Position numbers and translations under genes: made by a program. Below are positions 14,540-22,223 of a stretch of 34,948 nt of DNA, one piece after another. Below the pieces are notes generated by a model. That model searched no databases. It was not told the DNA's origin and saw only the letters and a program-made list of their open reading frames with translations. The stretch comes from Treponema sp. (GTDB taxonomy: Bacteria > Spirochaetota > Spirochaetia > Treponematales > Treponemataceae). Location: positions 1 through 34,948 of the forward strand of contig JAKSTK010000008.1 of NCBI GenBank assembly GCA_024402615.1, in the 5' to 3' direction. Position 1 is the first letter of the stretch. Every line of letters starts with the position of its first letter.

Positions 14540-15994
14540 TTAGCGGAGATAAGAATTTTTAATGCCTAATTGTGAACGGTATTTTGCCACTGTCCGTCTG
14601 GCAATTTTAATTCCCGAATCATTCAGCAGCTGTGTAAGTTTTGAGTCGGAAAGATTTTTATCACCATGTTCAGAAATAATCTGCTGCATTCTGGATTTGA
14701 TTTCATCTGAAGAAATTTCTTCAACCCCGGAACAGAAAAAATAACTGGCAGGAAAAGCTCCCCAATCAGTCTGAATATAACGACTGTTGTTTTTTGAAGA
14801 CATTCTGGAAACAGTAGATTCATGAACACCGATTTGTGCTGCAATTGTACGGCGGGTCAAAGGCACCAGATGGCCTGGTCCTTTTTCAAAAAAGGCTTTT
14901 TGTGCACGGACAATAGCACTTCCCTGCTGAACAATTGAGTTTTCCCGGTATTCCAGCAAATCAAGAAAACTTTTTGCCTTATCAATATTTTCCTTATCAA
15001 ATTTATAATTTGGAGCAAGCTTTATTACAGGCAGTTCACCAGAAGCATACTTCACCTGATAGTAATAATTTTTTCCTCCGCAGATTTTTCCTTCACTAAG
15101 ATTATCTTCTGAAAGAATTCCATCCTCTTTAGTAACTACCAGAATCACATCAGGCTTTTCAAAATCAATCTGTACAGTATCAGAATAATAATTTCCTGCA
15201 GGTCTTGGATTAAGCGAAAGAATATAATTAATAGATTCTTCTACCATTTCCTTTGTAGGAGTCAGTTTATCCAGCAAAATAAAAGGTGCAAAAGTTTTTG
15301 AATGCCATTTCTGGCGGTACTCTTTAAGATTTTTCAAAACGCGTTCTGGCTGCGGTGGGTTTATTAATTCCAGCCTTCCGTCAAGAATAAACATTGTAAG
15401 TTCAGAAGCGTCCCCTTTTACCTTTGCCTGAACATAAAGGCTTTCTTCGGGAGTTTTACAACAGGTTCCCACAGGATCCATTTCCTGAATCATTTCCATA
15501 CAACGGACAAGCATTTCTTTTGTCTGAAGAGGGCGGGTTTTGTCGATTAAAGTTTCCGGGGCCTGACTGGAACCATAGCAGCCGTTTTTATCAAGATTGT
15601 AAATCAATCGTTTACTTAAATCATATTCATCCTGAGAAATTCTTTGAAGATTCAGCTGACTCATAAGATGCTGCTGTAAAGTTTCACCTCGATCTTCCCG
15701 TGAATCAAGAAAACTCTGATTTGAATCTGCCTTGCCGGAATTGTAGCTTTTTGTAGAATAGGATTCGGAATTCCGCCGTTGATAAGCATCAAACTCATCT
15801 GCAGAAGAATTAAGAGGATCAGAAACAATTTCCAGAGCAGGATTATCATCCACCGCCTTATAAATTTGTTCCCGTAAATCTTTTGAGCTCATTCCCAGCA
15901 TAGTTACAGCTTGAATCTGTTTTTGAGACATTCTTTGAACTTGTTTTTGAACCTGTTTCTGAGATAATCGCTGAATCTGTTTGAATTCGCCCAT
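14540..15994 (-). CDS. rpoN: RNA polymerase sigma-54 factor
   Basis: Sigma-54 recognises -24/-12 promoters and needs ATP-driven enhancer-binding activators. From ATG 15994 it has 484 residues. Region I is the Gln-rich N-terminus (SQKQIQAVTMLGM, then LREQIYKAVDDNPALE). The core-binding region is in the middle, a helix-turn-helix (RRTIAAQIGVHESTVSRM) lies at about 380-400, and the RpoN box ARRTVAKYR is at about 465-473. The usual region I L-x-L-T-P-Q-L core is altered, with Gln/Lys repeats instead. No Shine-Dalgarno site precedes ATG 15994. TATACT ends 6 nt before it. An in-frame TTG at 16012 is less likely. Confidence 0.95.
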   Translation of the reverse strand: MGEFKQIQRLSQKQVQKQVQRMSQKQIQAVTMLGMSSKDLREQIYKAVDDNPALEIVSDPLNSSADEFDAYQRRNSESYSTKSYNSGKADSNQSFLDSREDRGETLQQHLMSQLNLQRISQDEYDLSKRLIYNLDKNGCYGSSQAPETLIDKTRPLQTKEMLVRCMEMIQEMDPVGTCCKTPEESLYVQAKVKGDASELTMFILDGRLELINPPQPERVLKNLKEYRQKWHSKTFAPFILLDKLTPTKEMVEESINYILSLNPRPAGNYYSDTVQIDFEKPDVILVVTKEDGILSEDNLSEGKICGGKNYYYQVKYASGELPVIKLAPNYKFDKENIDKAKSFLDLLEYRENSIVQQGSAIVRAQKAFFEKGPGHLVPLTRRTIAAQIGVHESTVSRMSSKNNSRYIQTDWGAFPASYFFCSGVEEISSDEIKSRMQQIISEHGDKNLSDSKLTQLLNDSGIKIARRTVAKYRSQLGIKNSYLR

Positions 15995-16029
15995 AGATTT
16001 AGTATAATTCAATTATGAAAAACATTGAA
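15981..16029. promoter_or_regulatory. Overlapping divergent promoters of rpoN and the DUF1015 gene
   Basis: On the plus strand, TTGAAT (15981-15986), 16-nt spacer and TATAAT (16003-16008) end 6 nt before the ATG at 16015. On the minus strand, TTCAAT (complement of 16024-16029), 17-nt spacer and TATACT (complement of 16001-16006) end 6 nt before the rpoN ATG at 15994. The two -10 boxes share bases, and each -35 lies inside the opposite gene. Both mRNAs would start at the start codon. Confidence 0.65.
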
Positions 16030-17376
16030 GAATTTGGCTTACGCATTCCGGAAATCCTTCTTCCGGCTGAAATTGATTTATCAACCTGGTCTGTAATTGC
16101 ATGCGACCAGTACACACAGGATAAAGATTATTGGAAAAAAGCAGAAGAAACTGCAGGTTCAAAGCCTTCCACTTTGAATCTTATTCTTCCTGAAGTTTAT
16201 TTAAACTCACCAGATAAACCAGAAAGAATCAAAAAAATCCGCAAAACAATGGGAGACTATTTGCAGAACGGAGTATTTGCTCCTGCAAAAAAATGCCTTG
16301 TTTACCTGGAAAGAAAAACTGCTTTTGGCCGTACAAGAAAAGGTCTTGTAGCACAGATTGATCTTGAAACATATGAATGGAAACCTTTCAGCAAGGCAAA
16401 CATCCGCGCTACAGAAGCAACAATTGTAGATAGAATTCCACCTCGTAAAGAAATCCGCAAAGGTGCTCAGCTGGAATTACCTCATATCATGCTTCTGGTA
16501 AATGATAAGGATGGGCTTTTAGTTGAAGGTTCCGGCGAACTGGTAAAAAAGAATGCACCACTTTATAACGGTGATTTAATGAACAACGGTGGTTCAATCA
16601 CTGGATGGGAAATTTCTTCAGAAGCTGATATTGCAAAAGTCACAGAAGCAATTAACAAAATTGCAGAAAAGAACACTGCAGCTGACGGTTCTGTTTTCCT
16701 TTTTGCGGTTGGTGATGGGAACCACTCTCTGGCAACTGCAAAAGCTGTCTGGGATGAATACAAAGAAGAACTGAAAGCTAAAGGAGCTTCGGAAGAAGAA
16801 CTTTTGAACTGTCCTGTCCGCTATGCACTTATCGAAATTGTAAACATTTACGATAAAGGTCTGACTTTTGAACCAATCCACCGTGTAATTTTCAACATTG
16901 ATTCAGAAGCTTTAATCAAACAGCTGGCAGAAAAACTTGGCGGAACAATTTCGGAAGTTACAGGTAAAGCTGAACTGGAAGCTGCTGTAAAGAATTCCTG
17001 GGCTGATTTTGGTTTTGATTTTGTAAAAGACGGAGTTCAGAAATATATTCTTCTGAAAACTGGAATTAAAGAACTGGCAGTTGCAAGACTTCAGCCAGAA
17101 ATTGATGAATTCCTTAAAACAGCGCCTGCAGGTCATGTCTGCAAGGATGGAGTTTGTCAGACAGTTAAGCCAGAAATTGATTATATTCACGGAACAGAAG
17201 AAGTTCTTAAACTTGGTGAGCAGCAAAATGCCACAGGTATTTTACTGCCACCAATCGCAAAGGATTCTTTCTTTGAAACAATTAACGGTCGCGGTCCACT
17301 TCCCCGCAAGAGTTTCTCTATGGGTGAAGCAGACGAAAAACGTTTCTATCTGGAATGCAGAAAGTTGTTTTCCTAA
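16015..17376 (+). CDS. DUF1015 family protein
   Basis: A 453-residue cytosolic protein of the DUF1015 family, found widely in anaerobes and of unproven function. The family hallmarks are ACDQYTQDKDYWKKAEE near residue 30, the strongly conserved GDGNHSLATAKAVWDE at about 232-247, and the C-terminal ATGILLPPIAKDSFFETINGRG. The family often occurs near serine or phospholipid metabolism genes; here it is divergent from rpoN. It has no ribosome-binding site and a -10 box exactly 6 nt upstream of the ATG, so it is probably leaderless. Confidence 0.85.
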   Translation: MKNIEEFGLRIPEILLPAEIDLSTWSVIACDQYTQDKDYWKKAEETAGSKPSTLNLILPEVYLNSPDKPERIKKIRKTMGDYLQNGVFAPAKKCLVYLERKTAFGRTRKGLVAQIDLETYEWKPFSKANIRATEATIVDRIPPRKEIRKGAQLELPHIMLLVNDKDGLLVEGSGELVKKNAPLYNGDLMNNGGSITGWEISSEADIAKVTEAINKIAEKNTAADGSVFLFAVGDGNHSLATAKAVWDEYKEELKAKGASEEELLNCPVRYALIEIVNIYDKGLTFEPIHRVIFNIDSEALIKQLAEKLGGTISEVTGKAELEAAVKNSWADFGFDFVKDGVQKYILLKTGIKELAVARLQPEIDEFLKTAPAGHVCKDGVCQTVKPEIDYIHGTEEVLKLGEQQNATGILLPPIAKDSFFETINGRGPLPRKSFSMGEADEKRFYLECRKLFS

Positions 17377-17380
17377 CCGG

Positions 17381-17421
17381 TTTTAAGAGTTATTTCTAAT
17401 CTCCAGAAATAACTCTTAAAA
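17381..17421. terminator. Bidirectional terminator between the DUF1015 gene and recQ
   Basis: A perfect 17-bp inverted repeat (17381-17397 with 17405-17421) with a 7-nt loop. The arms begin TTTT and end AAAA, and the hairpin overlaps the last codons of the convergent recQ gene. Confidence 0.75.
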
Positions 17422-19285
17422 TGCCATTACCATAGTTTTCGATTTTGACTTTTCCTAATCCGAAAACATTCATTAAATCGGCTTTGGTTTTTGGCTTTTT
17501 TGCGGCAAGATCCAGCAAAGTTTTATCATTGAATACAGCATAAGGCGGAATGTTCAAATCATCCGCCTTTCTTTTTCTCCAGGCCTTCAAATCAGTAATA
17601 ATTCGCTGCGATTCTTCATCATTTTCGTCAGGTTTCTGTGCAGCTTTTTCTTTACTTCCAAGAATAATAAATGCAGGCTTTTTAGGAGCACGACCAGCAG
17701 GAATAAACTCTCCGGAATCAGAAGCTGTACGGAAAGTAACAGGCAGACGGATTGTATCTCTGTTGTTTAAAGCAGATTTTCCCATATAAGTCATTTTCAG
17801 AACATTATATTCCCCATCTTTGTACAAATAATTCTCACCAACAAGTACTTCAACCAGCTCAAACCAGTCTTCCTTTGTCAGTTCTTTTCCAATGCCGTAA
17901 GTAGAAATATAATTATGTTCATTTTCCAGAATTCTCTTTGATTTTGAACCAAGCAGAATATCAATAACATAACTGGCTCCATATCTTTCATTAGTCCGAT
18001 ATATACAACTGAGCAGCTTCTGAAACGGAATTGTTACATCACAAAGCGGCATATCACCGCAAGTACAAATATCACAGCAGCAGTCTTTAGCCTCTTCGGA
18101 AGGGTGCTCGTATATTTCACCAAAATAAGAAAGTAATGCTTTTCTACGGCAGGTTCTGGTTGTAGCAAATTTCAACATACCTTGCAGCAATATTTCGGAT
18201 TTAGAAGGATCTGCCTGCTCATTAAAGAAATAACGGACTTTGTGAGCATCAGAACCGGAATATAGCAGTAAGGCGGAGGATGGTAACCCGTCTCGCCCCG
18301 CACGACCAATTTCCTGATAATACTCTTCCAGGGATTTTGGTAAATCATAATTGATTACATAACGAACATTTGATTTGTTGATTCCCATTCCAAAAGCAAC
18401 AGTTGCAACCATGATTTGAATTTCATCTCGGATAAATAAATCCTGATTTTTTGCACGCACTGCATCAGTCAACCCGGCGTGATAATTCAAAACGGAAAAT
18501 CCCATTTTTGACAGGGAATCTGTAAGTTCATCAACCTGCTTGCGGGAAAAACAGTAAATGATTCCACTTTCTCCGGGGCGTTTTTTTATATATTCCACCA
18601 CCTGAGCAAGAGCTTTCCGTTTAGGGGAAACCTCCAGATAAATATTAGCACGATTGAAGGATGAAATAAAAACTGCAGGATTCTTCATTCCCAGATTCTT
18701 AATGATATCTTTTCTAACCTGTTCGGTGGCAGTTGCGGTGAGGGCCAGCATCACTGCATCAGGCAAAAGCTTTCGCAAATATTTAATTTCCAGATAATCA
18801 GGACGGAAATCATGTCCCCAGGAACTGATACAATGAGACTCATCAATAGTAATACAACTGACTTTTACAAAAGGATCGCTAAGTAAATTTCTAATACGGT
18901 CAGTAGCCAGCCCTTCCGGTGAAATATAAATAATCTTTACATTTCCCGTTTTAATTTCATGTGTTGCCTGGAGATAATCTTCCCACTCCAGAGTACTATT
19001 TAAATAAACAGAATGAATTCCCGCCGCTTCCAGAGATGCAACCTGATCCTGCATAAGAGAAATTAGAGGAGAAACAACCACCGTAATTCCTTCAAATATC
19101 AGTGCAGGAATCTGATAACACACAGACTTACCACCGCCAGTTGGCATAATCGCCAGAGTGTCTTTTCCCTTTAAAACACTTTCAATAATTTCTTTCTGCA
19201 AAGGTCTAAAAGAATCGTATCCAAATACGGTGCTTAATACTAAATTTGGTGCAGCACCTTCAAATGCATTTACTGTTAATTTCAC
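17396..19285 (-). CDS. recQ: ATP-dependent DNA helicase RecQ
   Basis: A 3'-5' DNA helicase for recombination and replication-fork repair. From GTG 19285 it has 629 residues: Walker A TGGGKS at 49-54, the Walker B box as DESH at 148-151, the motif VI QEIGRAGRDG, a zinc-binding Cys cluster in the RQC region (DCCCDICTC, with the preceding TCRRKALLSYFGE), and a C-terminal HRDC domain (about 555-629). I prefer GTG 19285 because TATAAT (complement of 19292-19297) ends exactly 6 nt before it. The longer in-frame start at 19309 would put this -10 box inside the gene. Confidence 0.95.
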   Translation of the reverse strand: MKLTVNAFEGAAPNLVLSTVFGYDSFRPLQKEIIESVLKGKDTLAIMPTGGGKSVCYQIPALIFEGITVVVSPLISLMQDQVASLEAAGIHSVYLNSTLEWEDYLQATHEIKTGNVKIIYISPEGLATDRIRNLLSDPFVKVSCITIDESHCISSWGHDFRPDYLEIKYLRKLLPDAVMLALTATATEQVRKDIIKNLGMKNPAVFISSFNRANIYLEVSPKRKALAQVVEYIKKRPGESGIIYCFSRKQVDELTDSLSKMGFSVLNYHAGLTDAVRAKNQDLFIRDEIQIMVATVAFGMGINKSNVRYVINYDLPKSLEEYYQEIGRAGRDGLPSSALLLYSGSDAHKVRYFFNEQADPSKSEILLQGMLKFATTRTCRRKALLSYFGEIYEHPSEEAKDCCCDICTCGDMPLCDVTIPFQKLLSCIYRTNERYGASYVIDILLGSKSKRILENEHNYISTYGIGKELTKEDWFELVEVLVGENYLYKDGEYNVLKMTYMGKSALNNRDTIRLPVTFRTASDSGEFIPAGRAPKKPAFIILGSKEKAAQKPDENDEESQRIITDLKAWRKRKADDLNIPPYAVFNDKTLLDLAAKKPKTKADLMNVFGLGKVKIENYGNGILRVISGD

Positions 19286-19349
19286 ATAATTATTATAGCA
19301 CAAACCCACTTGAAAAACTTCCTGACATTTGATATATTATGAAAACCGT

Positions 19350-19432
19350 GCCGGAGTGATGGAATGGTAGACATGACAGACTCAAAATCTGTTGCGGGCG
19401 ACTGCGTAAGAGTTCAAGTCTCTTCTCCGGTA
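19350..19432 (+). tRNA. tRNA-Leu(CAA)
   Basis: An 83-nt class II tRNA. The acceptor stem is GCCGGAG with CTCCGGT, which makes the first pair G-U. The anticodon loop CTCAAAA gives anticodon CAA. It has a long variable arm (GCGGGCGACTGCGT) and T loop TTCAAGT. No CCA is encoded. It stands alone with its own terminator. Confidence 0.92.
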
Positions 19433-19437
19433 TCTAA

Positions 19438-19466
19438 AACGCTTTCTGTGTAAGAAAGCGTTTTTT
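19438..19466. terminator. Terminator after tRNA-Leu
   Basis: The stem AACGCTTTCT/AGAAAGCGTT with loop GTGTA is followed by TTTTTT. It also faces the end of the convergent comM gene. Confidence 0.88.
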
Positions 19467-19482
19467 ATTTTAAATTCCTTTT

Positions 19483-21054
19483 CTAAATCTCCGGCAAAAT
19501 ATCAGTACACAGTTTTCTATAATCAACTGCTTCCGCCATATGCTCTGGAAGAATCTTTTTTGACTCATCAATATCTGCAATTGTTCTGGCAACCTTAAGA
19601 CAAGAGGCCACCGCGCGGGGAGAAAATCCATGACGAACAATAGCGTTATCCAGAACCTTCCGTGTTTCTCCATCCGTCTTACAAAAGTCTGCAATCTCAG
19701 AAGGAGTAAGATTTGCATTTTTTCCACCCTGTCTCTTTCGCTGAATTTTCACAGCTTTTGCTACTCCAATGCGAATCTCATCAGTTGTAGTTAATCCAGG
19801 TCTTTCTTCAATATTTTCCGAATCTTCCGATTTATTTTCCACAAACACCCGCAAATCAACTCTATCCAGCAGAGGTGCAGAAAATTTCTTCCAGTAAAGC
19901 TCTACAGATTTAGCACTACACAAACAGATTTTTGTTTTTGAGCCGTAATTTCCGCATGGACAGGGATTAACCGCCATAAGTAACTGAAAGTCAGCAGGAT
20001 AAACAGTCGATCTTCCTGCCCGACTTAAAGTTACACTCCCCGATTCCAAAGGAACTCTAAGCATTTGAAGTACCGAACTTTTGAATTCAGCCGCCTCATC
20101 CAAAAACAAAACTCCGTTGTGAGCAAGAGAAATTTCACCAGGACGGCAGTTGGGTCCACCACCACAGATTCCTTCAATCGATGCTGTCTGATGTGGCATT
20201 CTAAAAGGAGGGATTCTAACTAACGGTTCAGAAGGTTTTATCAACCCCGCAAGGGACCAGATCCTTGTAACAGACTGAGCTTCTTCTAAAGTCAGTAAAG
20301 GATTAATTGCAGGAAACTTCTGAATCGCCATTGTTTTACCACAACCAGGAGCCCCTAAAGCAATCAGATTATGACCACCAGCCGCCGAAATTTGCAAAGC
20401 ACGGATTAGTTTCATCTGTCCTTTCAACTCTGCAAACTCATACCCCGGAGAAACCTCAGAGAAATAAATTCCATTCACCGCAGTACTACCTGCAGGAATA
20501 AAACTACTGTCACTGCCAAATTGTCGTGCTTCAAAAAAAGTTCTATCCTTCAGCGCCATAAAAGCATGCTCCAGCGTATCGGCACCATAAACCATTACAC
20601 CAGAAACTTCTCTCGCTTCGTCTGCATTCTGCACCGGAACAATGCAACGCATTATCCCACCGGCCACTGCTGTCGAAACCGCCGCATGCACACCCTTCAC
20701 AGCCCTCAGTCGTCCGGAAAGCTCCAGCTCACCCATAACCAGCACCGGCTCATTAATAAAACCCTCTTCTCCGCCCTCAAGAGCATCTGCGGCCAGTACC
20801 CCCAGTGCAATCGGTAAATCAAAACCTGCTCCTTCTTTGCGTAAATCCGCTGGAGAAAGACTTATCAAAACCCGATCAGAAGGAAAATCAAAGCCAGAAT
20901 TTCTGATAGCTACCTGCATCCTCTCCCGGGACTCTTTCACAGCCCCGTCAGCAAGACCAACAATATCCACCGCCGGAATTCCTCTTCTCAAATCCACTTC
21001 CACCGACACCAGTGCGCCTTCATACCCAAAAGGCGAAAAAGAAAAAATCTGCAT
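19483..21054 (-). CDS. comM: YifB/ComM family Mg-chelatase-like AAA+ ATPase
   Basis: ComM is a hexameric AAA+ helicase that promotes branch migration during natural transformation in competent bacteria; the family is called YifB elsewhere. The 523 residues begin with a Lon-like domain (residues 1-170, LPIALGVLAAD, GELELSGRLRAVKG). The AAA+ core follows with Walker A GAPGCGKT at 234-241 and Walker B GVLFLDEAAEF, then CPCGNYG and the C-terminal Mg-chelatase domain ending RTIADIDESKKILPEHMAEAVDYR. GAGGTAG precedes the ATG. Whether this organism is competent cannot be told from the window. Confidence 0.93.
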   Translation of the reverse strand: MQIFSFSPFGYEGALVSVEVDLRRGIPAVDIVGLADGAVKESRERMQVAIRNSGFDFPSDRVLISLSPADLRKEGAGFDLPIALGVLAADALEGGEEGFINEPVLVMGELELSGRLRAVKGVHAAVSTAVAGGIMRCIVPVQNADEAREVSGVMVYGADTLEHAFMALKDRTFFEARQFGSDSSFIPAGSTAVNGIYFSEVSPGYEFAELKGQMKLIRALQISAAGGHNLIALGAPGCGKTMAIQKFPAINPLLTLEEAQSVTRIWSLAGLIKPSEPLVRIPPFRMPHQTASIEGICGGGPNCRPGEISLAHNGVLFLDEAAEFKSSVLQMLRVPLESGSVTLSRAGRSTVYPADFQLLMAVNPCPCGNYGSKTKICLCSAKSVELYWKKFSAPLLDRVDLRVFVENKSEDSENIEERPGLTTTDEIRIGVAKAVKIQRKRQGGKNANLTPSEIADFCKTDGETRKVLDNAIVRHGFSPRAVASCLKVARTIADIDESKKILPEHMAEAVDYRKLCTDILPEI

Positions 21055-21159
21055 AAAACTACCTCGCAGTCACAAAATCTCTGCAGTATTAATAGTTTTT
21101 TTTGAAGGATTTCGGACCAAAAGTGAGGAATTTTTTTCTGATTTTTGTGATTTTTTTTT

Positions 21160-21260
21160 CGGGCGAGCCTGCTTTTTCCAAAACGGGGTTCCGTTGTTCC
21201 CTGACGGTCAGTCCCAAAGGACCGGCTTCGCCGCAACTCCATCCCTTCGCACACCCTCTG
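21160..21260 (-). repeat. Interspersed repeat, copy 2
   Basis: On the minus strand this copy contains GGAACCCCGTTTTG (complement of 21179-21192) near its end and GCGAAGGGATG near its start. Both boxes also occur in copy 3 at about 32875-32975. Between them is a local hairpin GTCC/GGAC. It fills most of the gap between comM and the PHP gene and contains no convincing reading frame. Confidence 0.6.
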
Positions 21261-21290
21261 TGTTCATCATTTTTCAAATGACTGAAAATT

Positions 21291-22142
21291 CTACAGATTT
21301 ATGTTTTGTAAGGCAGCTTTTAATTCTTCGTAATATTTGTTGTCAATTTTTTTACCACCGCAAGTGTGACCAAGTCTTCGGTCAGTACGGATTTTTTCAC
21401 CGTGAAAATCACTACCGGCAGTAACAAAAAAACCTAATTTTCGGGCAAGTTCTTCAAGACGGAGACATTCTGTAACCCGAGCCCCTGGATGAAAAGCTTC
21501 CATTCCCATAACACCCCGTTCATGAAAATCCTGCAGTATTTCCGGCATTTTACCCCAGGACTGATAAAGCGACATTGGATGAGCAATAACAGGAATTCCA
21601 CCAGAATCACGAATAGCAACAACAGCTTCGTCCAGATTGGAACCAACCCGTTCAACATACCATTGCCGGCCTCGTGCAAGATATTTGTCAAAAGCTTCCT
21701 GGCGATTTTTTACAATTTTGCGTTTTTCAAGAGCCGCCGCAAAATGAGGTCTTCCAATTATTGTGTTTGGAAATTCCTCTTTAAGCTCTTCATAAGTGAT
21801 TGGAACTCCAGCTTCCCGCATTTTTTCTACTATCTGATTATTTCTTAACTCCCGGTTAGTAATAACATCATCAAGAATGGACTGCAAAGAAGGAGAAATA
21901 TGATCCCAGCCTAAACCTAAAAGATGAAACTCACCGGTTGGAAATATAATATTCAATTCCATTCCAGGAACCAGAATGATTCCATGCTTTTCTGCAGCAG
22001 CCTGAGCTTCCGGAACACCCGCAACAGTATCATGATCAGTAATTGCCAGTACCTGAATATTATGAGCAGCTGCTTTTTCTACAATCTGAGTTGGTGTGTA
22101 TTGACCGTCTGAGGCTGTAGTATGAACATGTAAATCTATCAT
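21291..22142 (-). CDS. PHP-domain phosphoesterase (RNase AM / nucleoside bisphosphatase type)
   Basis: A metal-dependent phosphoesterase of the PHP fold. From ATG 22142 it has 283 residues. Motifs are IDLHVHTTASDG at 2-13 (metal ligands His5 and His7), ITDHDTVAG at about 38-46, a PGMEL segment, the IGRPHFAAAL motif, VIAHPMS, and FVTAGSDFHGE near the C-terminus. This order matches the TrpH/YciV enzymes that trim 3',5'-bisphosphonucleotides or 5' RNA ends. I start at 22142 because the upstream extension is not family-like. No Shine-Dalgarno site is seen; TATTCT (complement of 22149-22154) ends 6 nt before the ATG, suggesting a leaderless mRNA. Confidence 0.88.
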   Translation of the reverse strand: MIDLHVHTTASDGQYTPTQIVEKAAAHNIQVLAITDHDTVAGVPEAQAAAEKHGIILVPGMELNIIFPTGEFHLLGLGWDHISPSLQSILDDVITNRELRNNQIVEKMREAGVPITYEELKEEFPNTIIGRPHFAAALEKRKIVKNRQEAFDKYLARGRQWYVERVGSNLDEAVVAIRDSGGIPVIAHPMSLYQSWGKMPEILQDFHERGVMGMEAFHPGARVTECLRLEELARKLGFFVTAGSDFHGEKIRTDRRLGHTCGGKKIDNKYYEELKAALQNINL

Positions 22143-22223
22143 ATATTTAGAATAGCATATTTTAAATAGATATGATACAATGTAGAATAATCGAAAAGTC
22201 TTCCGAGAGTAGGAGTTTCTGAT

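Noticed and set aside
14623-14844. Overlapping frame inside rpoN on the same strand.
   Set aside because: The rpoN frame with its HTH and RpoN box is certain; the other frame shows no family feature.
20988-21277. Minus-strand short frames in the gap between comM and the PHP gene.
   Set aside because: They lie over the interspersed repeat, have Arg/Gly/Lys-rich composition typical of translated repeat DNA, and overlap each other in different frames.
20642-21424. Plus-strand open frame of 260 codons across the comM start and the following gap.
   Set aside because: It is antisense to comM and the PHP gene, has low-complexity Ser/Pro/Thr composition and no initiation signal. It is a shadow of comM codon bias.
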